Positions 32,901 through 43,970 of a stretch of 64,000 bases of DNA are shown here, piece after piece. The position numbers and the translations under genes were made by a program. Each line of letters starts with the position of its first letter. Within the stretch, counting starts at the first letter, position 1. The notes under the pieces were generated by a model. The model worked only from the letters and a program-made list of their open reading frames with translations. It was not told where the DNA came from and did no database searches. The DNA lies in assembly GCF_000002985.6 (NCBI RefSeq), contig NC_003283.11, positions 2,356,001 to 2,420,000 of the forward strand. Direction: 5' to 3'. Origin of the DNA: Caenorhabditis elegans. Taxonomy: Eukaryota > Nematoda > Chromadorea > Rhabditida > Rhabditidae.

Positions 32901-34722
32901 CACCTGCCTGGCGCCTTCTTGACACCTGCCTAACGCTTGCCTAGTGCCTGCCAGACGCTTTTTTGACACCTGCCTGGAGCCTGCCTGACGCTTGCCTGAG
33001 CTTGACTCGCACTTGCCTCACGTCAGTCTGACGCTTACCTGAAAAATACCTGACACCCACCTGACGCTTGTCCGACTATTGCCTGGAGCATGCCTGGCGC
33101 CTGCCTAACAATTGCCTGACGCCAGCCGGACACCTGCCTGATGCTTGCCTGACACCTGCCTGACACCTACCTGGCGCTTGCCTGACTCCTGCCTAGCGCC
33201 TGCCTAGTACCTGCCTGGCGCCTACCTGTTGCCTACCTCGCGCCTACATGTCGCCTGCCTTATTTAACACTCTTTTTCCAGGCAATCTACACATTCTGGC
33301 TCTTCTCCTCGATCATCGGACTCGGCATCGGCTACATAATCATGGCGTGGACTTCCGACCGAAACGTGGCCTTCGTTGCATTTGCCTTTGCCGTTGTCAC
33401 GTCCGGTCTTATCATAATGGCATGTGTCAAGTGCCTGGCAATGAGATGTCAGCAGCATTGTCACTTTGCTGTCAGTGCGATCTCCTTCCTGTCGTACTGT
33501 GTTCAGTTCATCTCGCCGTTAGGAGTCGGCATTTTGTGTCCGGATAATACGCCAGATCAGGTAGCTTTTTGGGCGGGAAAACTACGGCACTCCGCATCTG
33601 GCCATGCACGCTCGCGTGTTGTTTATCATAATGCCGCTAGCACGGAGCGTCGTTTGCAGAGTCTCACGTGGTGTCAGAGTGTCCCATTTCGGTGTGATCT
33701 ACGAAGATCTACAAAAAGTGCGGGAGAAGAGACGCAGAGTTTTCAACTGATTTTGCATGGTTAAGAACGTGCTGACGTCAAATTTTTTTGAGAAAAAAAA
33801 TCCCGCATTTTTTGTAGATCAAACCGTAATGGGACGGAGTCTCACGATGTGTCAACGTGTCTCAGTCGGCTTGATCTACGTAGATCTACAAAAAATGCGG
33901 GAGAAGAGACGCAGACTTATTCTCTGATTTTGCATGAGTAAGAGCGTGCTGGCGTCACATTTTTGTCGGCAAAAAATTCCCGCATTTTTTGTAGATCAAA
34001 CCGTAATGGGACGGAGTCTCACGATGTGTCAACGTGTCTCAGTCGGCTTGATCTACGTAGATCTACAAAAAATGCGGGAGAAGAGACGCAGACTTATTCT
34101 CTGATTTTGCATGAGTAAGAGCGTGCTGGCGTCACATTTTTGTCGGCAAAAAATTCCCGCATTTTTTGTAGATCAAACCGTAATGGGACGGAGTCTCACG
34201 ATGTGTCAACGTGTCTCAGTCGGCTTGATCTACGTAGATCTACAAAAAATGCGGGAGAAGAGACGCAGAGTTTTCAACTGATTTTGCATGGTTAAGAACG
34301 TGCTGGCGTCACATTTTTGTCGGCAAAAAATTCCCACATTTCTTGTAGATCAAACCTTAATGGGACGGAGTCTCACGATGTGTCAACGTGTCTCAGTCGG
34401 CTTGATCTACGTAGATCTACAAAAAATGCGGGAGAAGAGACGCAGAGTTTTCAACTGATTTTGCATGGTTAAGAACGTGCGAATTCCCGCATTTTTTGTA
34501 GATCAAACCGTAATATGACAGATTGGCACCCAAAAAACACTGTAAACTTTCTGTCCTTTCCCATCATTTTTCTGTATCAATTTTTTGTTTTAGTGGTCAC
34601 GCCTGTTCATCATCATCACCCTTATCATGATTATCACCAACGCTCCATTCCCATGGTTGACCACTCAACAAGCCGCTAATTATACGAAACGAAAAGATCC
34701 AAAGGCATTCGAGAAGTGTTAG
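29956..34722 (+). CDS. SLC17-family anion transporter G (complete, repeat-filled introns)
   Basis: Complete 475 aa transporter. Exons: 29956-30089, 30138-30241, 30289-30403, 31179-31392, 31451-31599, 32362-32665, 33282-33560, 34594-34722; 1428 nt. Landmarks: RKISNFVFWNQTRVFILIL, FTFTVICMDDLIVEQQ with an NLT sequon, EPHWIEGTTEKSILFSATAI, RVLQGIGISVILTVLGVIPS (TM4), FGWRSIYYVFGVATGF (TM6), LYGPTYLREVLQFDV, ALCAIYKFGAGKISDR (TM8), CPDNTPDQW and a Lys-rich tail. Relative to D it has extra introns splitting the large third exon, and it lacks the intron between D's exons 5 and 6. Three successive introns each carry a different tandem repeat. Close paralogue of F and in the same orientation, 1.5 kb downstream. 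Substrate unknown. Confidence 0.92.
30404..31178. other. SLC17 G intron 3
   Basis: 775 bp. A GGCGCGGCGGGTCTCGCCACG-like block at about 31015 recurs in diverged form near 30725 (GGCACGACGGGTCTCGCCACG-like), each followed by a GACTACTGTA run, so it holds a duplicated segment of about 290 bp. No coding content. Confidence 0.6.
31660..32340. repeat. Minisatellite in SLC17 G intron 5
   Basis: More than twenty diverged units of the type GAAAACTCGGCCACCAATTT plus about ten variable bases (period roughly 29-32 bp). It ends just before the exon 6 acceptor. Confidence 0.9.
32690..33265. repeat. Minisatellite in SLC17 G intron 6
   Basis: About fifty short units, mostly GCCTGCCTGACGCTTGCCTG and variants (period about 10-11 bp, often doubled). 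Strand-asymmetric and GC-rich compared with its surroundings. Confidence 0.9.
33664..33838 (+). repeat. R1 element, copy 16
   Basis: CACGTGGTGTCAG start; TGACGTCA intact. Immediately precedes the 177 bp array in SLC17 G intron 7. Confidence 0.85.
33839..34535 (+). repeat. 177 bp tandem array derived from R1
   Basis: Three nearly identical units of 177 bp and a shortened fourth begin GACGGAGTCTCACGATGTGT and carry CAACGTGTCTCAGTCGGCTT. All read GCTGGCGTCA in place of TGACGTCA. The last unit is internally deleted. Confidence 0.9.
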
Positions 34723-34815
34723 CGGTGCTCTTTTTTTTGTCCTGACGTTATATGTAGATTTTGATTGGTTTTTTGAGTTTTTTTTTTACCCAAAGAAAGT
34801 TTTATTTGAAAATTG

Positions 34816-34821
34816 AATAAA
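34816..34821 (+). terminator. Poly(A) signal of SLC17 G
   Basis: AATAAA 94 nt after the stop codon. Confidence 0.55.
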
Positions 34822-34893
34822 TTTGTTTCTTTTTTTAGTTTTGAAAAAATCGATTTTTTTTCAATACTTCGATTTGCTAGAGTTTTGGAAAAT

Positions 34894-35068
34894 CACGTGG
34901 TGTCAGAGTGCCCCATTTTGGTTTGATATACGTAGATCTACAAAAAATGCGGCAGACTTTTCAACTGATTTTGCATGGTTAAGAACGTGCAGACGTCACA
35001 TTTTTTGGGGGCGAAAATTCCCGCATTTCTTGTAGATCAAACCGTAATGGGGCAGCCTGGCACCACGA
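34894..35068 (+). repeat. R1 element, copy 17
   Basis: CACGTGGTGTCAGAG start, GGCACCACG end; CRE-like site mutated (CAGACGTCAC). Confidence 0.85.
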
Positions 35069-35429
35069 AAATTATTTTTTCAGCACAAAAGATTTTAACT
35101 TGACTTCAAAAGGTTTTAACAAATCATTACAGTAAAAAACACTTGAAGTAGGCTCCGCCTATATCTTGGCTTTCAAAAAAAATTTTTATTTTTATTCGCA
35201 TTTTCTTCTCACTTAATTTCAGTTCTCTTGAAGTTTTCAAAATAATTATTTTTTTAATTAATATAATAATTTATGCCTGAAATTATTTACCTATTTTTTT
35301 GAGGAGTTGTCGAACTTTGAAATGGTTTTAAAAAACATTGCAGAGCGGAGCAAATTAGGAGCAAATTTTTATAAACTTCAATTTTTAGTAATGAGAAACA
35401 ATTTTTAAGGGTGGACTACCTCAGGTTTG

Positions 35430-36070
35430 GATGACAAATTTGGCAAATAAGCAAATTGCCGGTTTTCCAATTTGCCGGAAATTTTAATTTTCGGTAAATT
35501 GCCGATTTGCCGTTTGCCGAAAATCGATTTGCCGGAAGTTTTTAGAGGAATTTTTTATGAGACGGAAACCCTTAAAACTGTGCCTTTTTGGAAAATTTTT
35601 CCCTTTTTCTTTAGATATTTTCATAGAATTTACTTACTTTGCGTGCAATTTTGTCGATTAAAATTGAAATTCTGAAATTTTCAAATTTTCGTCATTTGCC
35701 ATTTTTCCGTCAAATTCGGCAAGATTTGTGTGTTTCACTTTCGGCAATTTTAGCCGATTTGCCGCAAATTTTCAATTCCTCCAGTTTGCCAATTTGCCGG
35801 AAATTTTCAATTCCGGCAATTTGCCGCATTGCCGGAAATTTTCAATTCCGGCAATTTTCCGATTCGCCGGAAATTTTCAATTCCGGCAATTTTCCGATTT
35901 GCCGGAAAAAATCATTTGCCGCCCGCGATTTTTTTTTGAATTCCCGCGTAAATAAAAAACCTAGTTTTGGTATTGCTGTGCTCTCCAACTATATTAATTA
36001 GTTTTTTTTATTCCGGCAAATCGGCCATTTGCCGGATTGCCGGTTTGTCGATTAGCCGGAAAATTTCAAT
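35430..36070 (+). repeat. R2 repeat with core
   Basis: Left arm 35430-35530, core 35530-35700 (AGAGGAATTTTTTATGAGAC, then CTTAAAACTGTGCCTTTTTG), long right arm of TTCAATTCCGGCAATTT units. Confidence 0.85.
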
Positions 36071-36496
36071 AATTTTTTTTCCAAAAAAAAAATTCCTTAG
36101 GAAATTGAAATTTTGTTAATTTTCTTTTTTCATTTTTTTACCCAAATTCCCTAACCTAAATATTCCCGATCAAAGTGCATACAAAAAAACGGATCAATAA
36201 TTCTGATCCAGTGGTCCAGTCACACCAAAACGTTTGACCGAGTAAATACACTGCTGCTGCAGTAATGTTTTTTCTTCTTATTATTACTGCGTCTCTACGT
36301 GACTTGGGTCACTCTCCGATTTTTTAGGTGTCTTTTTGTTTCGTCCCATTTTTATCAGTTCACGTTTATTCCACGTGTCACATAAATTGAAGGTTTAATC
36401 CTCTTAATTTCAATTTTTGGTCGCTGGAATTTTGCGATAGTGAAACATTTTAAGCTTTCATTTTCCCCATTTTACTTTGAGTTTTCTGAAAAGTGT

Positions 36497-36662
36497 CAAA
36501 GTGTCCCATTTCGGTGTGATCTACCAAAAATGCAGGAATTTAGACGCAGACTTCTCAACAAATTTCGTATGGTTAAGAGTGTGCTGACGTCACATTTTTC
36601 TCTGCAACAAAGTCCCGCATTTTTTGTAGATCACACCAAAATGGGACTGTTTGACGGCACGT
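36497..36662 (+). repeat. R1 element, copy 18
   Basis: Ends in CGGCACGTG about 110 bp upstream of the epimerase start. TGACGTCA intact. Confidence 0.8.
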
Positions 36663-36771
36663 GTAAATTCTGAAAATTACCTGTTTTGCTTGCCCGATTT
36701 TTCTCCTTTTTGCGGCCGTGTGCTTTTTGCCAATTTTCAATATTTTCATTTCCAGAGCCCTCTCTACCATC

Positions 36772-38147
36772 ATGGCCTCAGGATTCATCGAAATTGCAAA
36801 CAAGCAGGGTCTCACCGCGACTCTTCTCCCGTTCGGTGCCACGTTGGCAAAATTAACATTTCCGGACAAAAACGGAAAGAATCAGGATTTGGTGTTAGGA
36901 TTTGACACTATTGATGGTAAGATTTTTGTCTAAATCTAAGCCTTAGTCTATGCCTATGCCTAAGTCTGAGCCTAAGCCTAGTCCTAAGCCTAAGCAAAAA
37001 CCTTCTTTTCAGAATTCGAAAAAGACGCCGCCTCTATTGGAAAGACTGTCGGAAGAGTCGCGAATCGAATCAAAAACTCGACATTACACTTTGACGGGAA
37101 ACAGTACACAATGACGCCCAACAACGGGCCGCATTATCTTCACGGCGGGCCCAATGGACTGGGATATGTAAGATATTGAGCCTGAAATTATTTCCAGGAT
37201 TTAATTCAATTTCAGAGAAAATGGGAAGTAGTCCGCCACGCTCCAGAGTCGGTTTCCTTTAGCGTTCGGGCCAATGAGCAGGATGACGGGCTTCCTGGCG
37301 ATGCGAAAATTGATGTGAGTTTTTTAAGCGCCTACACTTGGTGTCAGAGTGTCTCATTTAGGCTTGATCTACGTAGATCTACAAAAAATGCGGCAGAGTT
37401 CTCAACTGATTCCGAATGGTTAAGAACGTGCTGACGTCACATTTGTTTGGGCAAAAAATTCCCGCATTTTTTGTAGATCAAACCGTCTAAACAATTTTCC
37501 AGGTAACCTACACTGTAAATGACCGTAACCAGCTCATCATCGAGCACCACGCGACATGCGACACCCCGGGCCTGCTCGCTCTCACCAATCACGCCTACTG
37601 GAACCTAGACGGCTCGGATACCGTCGCCGAGCACTTTCTGGAGATGGAAGCCGACGAGTTCGTGGAGGTGGACGATACGTTCTGCCCAACTGGAGCCATC
37701 CGATCCGTCACCGACACCGGATTCGATTTTCGGAGTGGGAAGCAGCTGAAAGAGTCGGGGAAGGACGCGGAGGAGTTGCTGGATTTGGATAATGATTTAG
37801 TGATCACTAAGAAGACCCCGCCATCAACTCCATCGACTTACTTGAGATTTTGGAGCGAAAAGTCTGGAATTGAACTTTCCATCACAACTTCTTACCCGGT
37901 TATTCATCTCTATGCGTCGAAATTTTTGGATTGTAAAGGCAAAAAGGGGGAGCATTACAAGGCCAACAAGGCGTTGGCAATCGAGCCACAATTCCACTCG
38001 GCAGCTCCAAATTTTGTAAGTCATCTTGTTCTTGTAAAGTGTTTTAAAACAAATATCTGAATTTAGGATCACTTCCCCGACGTCTCTCTTCGCCCGGGAG
38101 ACCACTACTGTCAGGAGATTGTCTACACATTTTCTCATGTTAATTGA
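36772..38147 (+). CDS. Aldose 1-epimerase (galactose mutarotase)
   Basis: Complete 330 aa cytosolic enzyme of the GALM family, which interconverts alpha and beta anomers of hexoses and feeds the Leloir pathway. Exons: 36772-36916, 37013-37167, 37216-37314, 37503-38015, 38067-38147; 993 nt. Motifs: GKTVGRVANRI (residues 58-68), NNGPHYLHGG (85-94, with the conserved substrate-binding His92), LTNHAYWNLDG (catalytic acid His163), LDNDLVI, and AIEPQFHSAAPNF (catalytic base Glu294). The C-terminus LRPGDHYCQEIVYTF is typical. Length matches the family. The ATG lies after a TTTCATTTCCAG acceptor by 16 nt. Intron 3 carries an R1 copy and intron 1 a TTAGGC-like tract. It has no evident functional link to the chemoreceptors that follow. 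Confidence 0.95.
36935..37010. repeat. Telomere-like tract in epimerase intron 1
   Basis: Degenerate GCCTAA units (the complement of the nematode telomere repeat TTAGGC), such as GAGCCTAAGCCTAGTCCTAA. Confidence 0.8.
37337..37486 (+). repeat. R1 element, copy 19 (end truncated)
   Basis: In epimerase intron 3; starts GGTGTCAGAGTGTCTC and stops after GTAGATCAAACCGT. TGACGTCA intact. Confidence 0.8.
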
Positions 38148-38204
38148 TCAATTTGTAAATTAATACTGTATTTATGAATATTTTCTGCTTTATTTCTTTT
38201 CCTC

Positions 38205-38320
38205 TGCCGAAGCCGAAGCCTAAGCCTAAGCCTAAAAATTAGCCTAAGTTTAGGCCTAATTAGGCCCACGCTAAAGACTAGACCTTAGCCTAAGACTAGA
38301 TAAGCCTAGTTTTTATTACT
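38205..38320. repeat. Telomere-like tract between epimerase and srd I
   Basis: GAAGCCTAAGCCTAAGCCTA and diverged continuations in the 337 bp intergenic gap. Confidence 0.8.
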
Positions 38321-38484
38321 TTCATAGTTTCTGCGTTGCTCTATGTAGCTGTGGATGTTGACTTCTAACACCTGGTGTTGTTTTGATATTAAATAATAAT
38401 TTTTGGCAATACCTTTCTAGCCTATAATTACATTTCTCCTATAGCCTAGAAAAATTGTTTCAAAACGTTTACGCTTTTTGGCAC

Positions 38485-40635
38485 ATGGAACCCCTGCAAA
38501 CAATTTCTCGAGTCTATTGGACAATATTCTTTTCTATTTGTCTGTGTCTTCACTCTTCAATGTTCCTTTTGATCTACTACCGCACAAGTCGAACCATCAG
38601 AAACTTACGGTGGTTTTTATATCCTTCGAACACGGCCTCTTTCGTACTTGCTACAGTTGCTTTTATATTGCAGGTTAGGTAAGTTTTAACGGTTACAAAG
38701 TTGTGGACCAGCTTAGTCTGGCTTAGAATTAGGCTTAGGCTGAGGCTTAAGCTCAGGCTTAGGCTGAGGCTTAGGCTCAGGCTTAGGCTTAGTCTGGGCG
38801 GGGGAAAAGAGACTAAAAAAGACATCCCAGAAAATTCGAGAAAAAAACCAAAATTGCAATTCGATTGATGCTTAGCCGTCATAATTTTGTGATTTTCTTC
38901 AGAAATGTCAACAACAAAATCTCAATGGCTCTGCTTTGTGATGGGATTTGCAAGTTCATTGGTCCATGGTTTTGTTATCACTGTTACAATTTGCTTTTAG
39001 TAATCGGAAATTTTATCTTCATTTTTGTTCAAGTACTTAAATTTCAGACTATGATCACTGTAACCGGCCTGATCAATCTACACACGTTGTGTTACCGTAC
39101 AATGTGTCTAAAGCATTTTGAGACTCGAAAATCTAATCGGGCATCGCTGAAGTTCTCGCTGCATTATTTGATACCGATGACCCCACTTGTACGTTTAAAG
39201 GTGGTGTAGTCGAATTTTTTATATTGCTTTATTAGACTTAAAATTGTTTGAAAAAACTGAATTTCATAATGAAAATTCTTGAAAATTTCTCAAAAAAAAG
39301 TTATCACGGCTCAAAAAATGGCCTAAAATTAGTTAAAATAAACATTTTTTGAAATCACCGTCAAATTTTGAGCATACAATGTAAATATCTTGCGTTTTCA
39401 ACTTCATTTAGGTATTTTAAAGCCGATGAACGGCGAGATTTTTAATTTTTTTTTACCAAATAAAAAAAAATTGTTACCAGCCGCTGACAAGTCAAATTTC
39501 AAATTCACGTGCTGTCAGGCTGTTACGGTTTGATCTACAAAAAAGTGCGGGAATTTTTTTCCCAAAAATATGTGACGTCAGCACGTTCTTAACCATGCGA
39601 AATCAGTTGAGAACTCTGCGTCTCTTCTGCCGCGTTTTTTGTAGATCTACGTAGATCAAACCGAGATGGGACACTCTGACATCACGTGAAATTTTAACAA
39701 ATTTTAGGCCATTTTTTGAGCCGTCATAACTTCTTTTTGAGAAGTTTTCAAGAAGTTTCATTATGAAATTCAGTTTTTTTCAGACAATTTTGAGCCTAAT
39801 AAAGCACCATAAAAAATTCGACTACACCACGTTTAATTCTTAAGACTTTTAGACTTCCCAAAGTTTAAAAATCGCAGATTCTCACCTACTTTGCCCCAAT
39901 AAACCACGCAGATGTCTACATGGAAACCCTGAACCTACACCCAAACTACAACTTTGAACCTTATAAAAATTTCGGTGGATTCGCCAATTCCCATCATTTT
40001 TGTATGAATTTCAACACAGCGATTTATGCATTTAATACAATTTATTTTCCAATAATTGGCAATTATTGGAAGCGTATTGCTATGAAAATTCTCAAATCTA
40101 GCATTTCAACGGCATCATCGAAATCGACACGAGTTATGAGTGAACTGTTGGTTAAGGTTGGTTTTAAAAAAACATAGCTGAATGGGCCAAGTTCAGTTTT
40201 TTTTGACGGGGCAGAGTCTAAAAAAGGGCTAATTTAAGCTAAAACCTTTAATTTTTGGCTACCGATTTGACATATTCTGGTCGCTTATAGCACTTTACTT
40301 TTTCATTTAGGTTCATCTGAAGCTGGTAGGTAGCCAATTTTTATAAAAAAATTTCCTTACAGGGCCTTAATCTTCAAGTACTCTTACCACTTATCTGCTA
40401 TGTTCCTATCAGTATACTTTTTTGCTGGAATAAATATTCTGGACAACAAATCGAGATATCACAGTATTCGATCGCGTTTTTCGGCACTCTTCCTTGTTTT
40501 TTCGATCCACTGCTCCAAATCTATTTCATACTACCCTATCGGTCTGCGGTCCGGAGATTAATTTTCTGTGGCTGCTCAGCACAAACCAGTGTGGCGAATT
40601 CTAGTCCGAATCGGGGAACTATACTTTCTGTTTAA
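38485..40635 (+). CDS. srd-type seven-helix chemoreceptor I (complete)
   Basis: Complete 327 aa G-protein-coupled receptor of the nematode Srd class, presumably in the cilia of chemosensory neurons. Exons: 38485-38678, 38903-38999, 39048-39188, 39878-40156, 40363-40635; 984 nt. Landmarks: RTSRTIRNLRWFLYPSN (end of TM1, first loop), CDGICKFIGPWFCYHCY, the srd GPCKYFG-like region before TM3, NLHTLCYRTMCL (end of TM3), a long extracellular loop NHADVYMETLNLHPNYNFEP, and TM6-7 ending LPCFFDPLLQIYFILPYRSAV, typical of Srd. A Ser-rich tail follows. Intron 1 contains a telomere-like tract and intron 3 a large foldback. Class assignment rests on remembered family motifs; ligand unknown. Confidence 0.88.
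38700..38800. repeat. Telomere-like tract in srd I intron 1
   Basis: AGGCTTAGGCTGAGGCTTAG units in TTAGGC orientation. Confidence 0.85.
39204..39835. repeat. Foldback family Q, interrupted by R1
   Basis: GTGGTGTAGTCGAATTTTT...CATAATGAAAATTCTTGAAA and its complement (TCAAGAAGTTTCATTATGAA...AAATTCGACTACACCAC) form arms of about 200 bp in srd I intron 3. R1 copy 20 is inserted near the centre. Relatives lie at 49012-49500, 57515-57960 and 61392-61630. Confidence 0.85.
39506..39688 (-). repeat. R1 element, copy 20
   Basis: CACGTGCTGTCAG and GACATCACGTG ends; TGACGTCA intact. Nested in the foldback of srd I intron 3. Confidence 0.85.
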
Positions 40636-41356
40636 ACATTTTTGCTTTATTATTGCTCCAAAATAATTTTTTTCTGAAAATGAATAAAGTTGCTAGAAAC
40701 TTATTTGTTTTACAATTTGGTGTACATTGAAAAATTATGCCTAGGCCTAGGCTTAGTCTTAGGCTTAGATTTAGGCTTAGGCTAAAGCTAAAACTTAGGC
40801 TTAGATTTAGGCTAAGGCTAAGGCTCAGGTTTTTTAGGCTTAGGCTTAGACTACGGCTCAGGCCTTAGGATCATGCTTTACGTCCAGGCGTTGGCTTAGC
40901 CTTAGCTTTAGGCTTAGGCTTAGGCAAAGGCTGAGGCTTGGGCTGAGACTTAGAATTAGGCCTAGGCTGGGCTTAATTCTTAGCTTCAGGCTTAGGCTTA
41001 GGCTCAAATCGCAATTTATCTATTTTTAGTTAGCAGCTCGCATCAATGGAGGGTTGCGATGTTTTTTTTTCAAATATCGAGTTCGGTTTTCTAATTGTTC
41101 GACTTTTCACAACTATTTTGAAGACTAGGTCACAGGAAAACCAACATATCTCCAACAAAACATAGTTTTGGATTTGCTTCTGATTTGTGATTGTTCCCGC
41201 CCTCTTATTACGGCTCTGACTCGCAAAATTGAAATTTGATTTACACTTTTTTTCCATTTCCATTTTCTGTGAATTATCCAACCCCAGAATTATTATTATC
41301 CAACCAGACATCAAGCTCATAGCCAATTTCATTATATTCCACCTCATATATCGCTC
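40636..41356. repeat. Intergenic gap with a telomere-like tract
   Basis: About 270 bp of degenerate TTAGGC repeats (40738-41010: TAGGCTTAGTCTTAGGCTTA and variants). The rest (41010-41356) has no recognisable feature except the upstream region of srd J. Confidence 0.85.
40683..40688 (+). terminator. Poly(A) signal of srd I
   Basis: AATAAA 48 nt after the stop codon. Confidence 0.6.
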
Positions 41357-41739
41357 ATGGAACTTTTACAGCTTGTATCTAGATCCTATTGGCCAACTTT
41401 TTATTTCATTTGCCTATGCCTGCATTTTACTATGTACCTGTTGATTTTTTGTATTGGCAACGGCGGCTTTTGTGACGCAAGTTAGGTGAGTTTTTTTTTG
41501 AAAAATATTTTCAGTTAATCTATGAATTTTGTTAGAAACTTTCCTTTTAACAATTAGAAAATTTTTAAACCAAAAAATCAAATGTTCATTAGAAACTCTT
41601 ATGTTGAAAACAAATTTCCACTTTGTTTTTTGCACGCACATATTTGAAAACTATAATAATAGGGTGCATCGTTTGTTTTTTTAATCTCAAAACTTGTCAT
41701 GAAATTGAAAAAAAATCTACTTGACATTTGGGGGTTACT

Positions 41740-42805
41740 TTCTGCCAAACCCTGGCAACTTTCTGTAAAAAAATTTGGAAATGTTCTGCCAAACAGGCAA
41801 TTTTCTACCAAATTTTGACCACTTTCTGCAAAATGTTGGCAACTTTTTGCTACATTTTGGCAATATTCTGCCAATATTTTGGCATTATTCTGCCAAATTA
41901 TGGCAACTTTCTACCGAAATTTGGCAACTTTCTGTAAAACGTTGGCAGTTTTCTTCCAAACTTAGGCAACTTTCTCCGATACTTTGGCAACTTTCAAAGC
42001 CAAATTTTGGCAATTTTCTGCTTAACTTTGGCAATTTTCTGCCAAACTTGGCCAATTTTCTGTGAAACTGGCAACTTTCTACCAAACTTTGGCAACTTTC
42101 TCCGATACTTTGGCAAATTTCAAAGCCAAATTTTGGCAGTTGTGGCAAATTTTTGGCACCTTTCTGTCTGCTAATCTTTGGCAATTTTAAACCAAAAATT
42201 TAGCAATTTTCTGGCAAACTTTGGCAACTTTCTGCCAAACTTGGCTAATTTTCTGCCAAAATTTGACAGAGGTCTGCCAAATTTTGGCAAGTTTCTACTA
42301 AATTTTGGCAAGTTTCTACCAAATTTTGGGCAATTTTCTACCAAACTTTGGCAAGTTTATACTAAACTCTGTCAAGTTTCTCCCATATTTCGGCAAGTTT
42401 CTACTAAATTTTGGCTCCTTTCTGCCAAACTTTGTCAACTTTCTGCCATACTCTGGCAACTTTCTGCTAAACGTTGGCGATTTTTTATCAAATTCTGGCC
42501 TTTTCTGCAAAACTTTGGCAACTTTCTATTAAACTTTGGCAACTTTCTGCCGTACTTTGGCAATTTTCTGCCAAATTTTGGAAACTTTCTACTAAATTTT
42601 GGCAATTTTCTGGAAAATTTTTGGCAACGTTCTACTAATCTTTGGCTACTTTCTCCCAAACTTTGAGAGCTTTCTGCCAAACTCTGACAACTTTTTGCCA
42701 TACTCTGGCAATTTTCTACAAAATTTTGGCAATTTTCTACAAAATTTTGGCAATTTTCTGCCAAACTTCGGAAATTTTCTTCCAAACTTAGGCAACGTTT
42801 TGCCA
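41740..42805. repeat. 1.05 kb tandem repeat in srd J intron 1
   Basis: More than fifty copies of a unit of about 17-20 bp, TTTGGCAACTTTCTGCCAAA and relatives, ending close to the exon 2 acceptor. It opens long reading frames on both strands that are not genes. Confidence 0.9.
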
Positions 42806-43507
42806 AGTGCATTATAAATTTCAGAAATGTCAACAACAAACAATCAATGCCTCTCCTCTGTGATGGATTTTGCAAATTTATTGGCCCATCTTTCTGTTTC
42901 AACTCCTATGTTCTACTCTTGGTAATGTAACGTTTTATCAATAATTCTAAAATTCATTCAAATTTAGGTAATGATTACAGTAACCGGCTTCATCAACCTA
43001 CATGCACTCTTCTACCGTACTATGTGTCTGAAATATTTTGATTCTAGAAAGTCTAATCTGGAAACGATGAAGTTTACGTGGCACTATTTGATTCCAATTT
43101 TAGTTTATGTGAGAAATTTACAAATTTCAAATTTTCTAAAATTTGGCGGAAAATTCAAATTACCTACTATAAATACAAACAATATAAATACAAGTTTCAG
43201 ATCTTAACTTATATCCCTTCTCAAAACCACGCCGAGGTATATAAGGAGACTCTAAGTTTACATCCAACATATCAACTCGAAGTTTACAAAGTTTTTGGAG
43301 GATTTGCAAATTCTCATCACATTTGCATGACAATCAATACATTGGCATGCGCTACAGCGACACTGTACGTGCCAATAATTGGCAGTTACTGGAAGCATGT
43401 TGCTATGAAAATATTGAATTCTACTATTTCATCTAGCATTTCTAGTCAGACCCGAATCATGCTGAAGACATTGATCAAGGTGGGAAATGGAGGAAAAAAT
43501 GTTTAAA

Positions 43508-43970
43508 TATGGAGTAGCGCCAGTGGGGATTTTGTCTAAATACATTTATAATGATCCAAGACAACCGAATATCATAATAAAGCACTCCAAAAAAATTTTC
43601 AAATATTTTTTTTTTAGATTTTCCATAATTTCCGGTCAAAGTTTTGGAAAAGTGCCAAAATTTTGAAAAATATGAGAATATGATTTTAAGAAAATTCTAA
43701 GCAATATCTCAATTTCTCGACCCCTACAATGTTGTAATACAAATAATTAAAACAAAATTACAGTATAAAAATGTAGGAAAAAACTTTTTTTTTTGGTCGA
43801 CTTCCAAAATTATGAGTGGCAAAAACTGAGTAATTGTCACTTTTTGACAGTAAATAAAAAATTTTCAAAAACATTTTTTTTTTTGAAAAATTTTATTATG
43901 ATATTCGGTCATTTTGGCACCATAGACGTAGTTTTTAACACTTTTCCCACTGGCGCTACTCCACTTTTAA
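43508..43970. repeat. Foldback in srd J intron 4
   Basis: GGAGTAGCGCCAGTGGGGAT at the left and its near-complement (TCCCACTGGCGCTACTCCAC) at the right end, with arms of about 200 bp. Only its right half recurs at 52083-52250. Confidence 0.8.

Larger units (their letters stand above)
34723..36771. repeat. Intergenic region between SLC17 G and the epimerase
   Basis: Holds R1 copies 17 and 18 and a long R2 copy (35430-36070, core at about 35530-35700). The stretch 36075-36490 is AT-rich with no repeat or gene that I recognise; part must be the epimerase promoter. Confidence 0.7.

Noticed and set aside
40738-41010. Chromosome end or healed telomere
   Set aside because: The TTAGGC tract is degenerate, internal, and has genes continuing on both sides.
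42178-42666. 162-codon plus-strand frame rich in NFGNFLPNFG-like units, with matching minus-strand frames
   Set aside because: Pure translation of the 17-20 bp tandem repeat inside the srd J intron; no start context or conservation.
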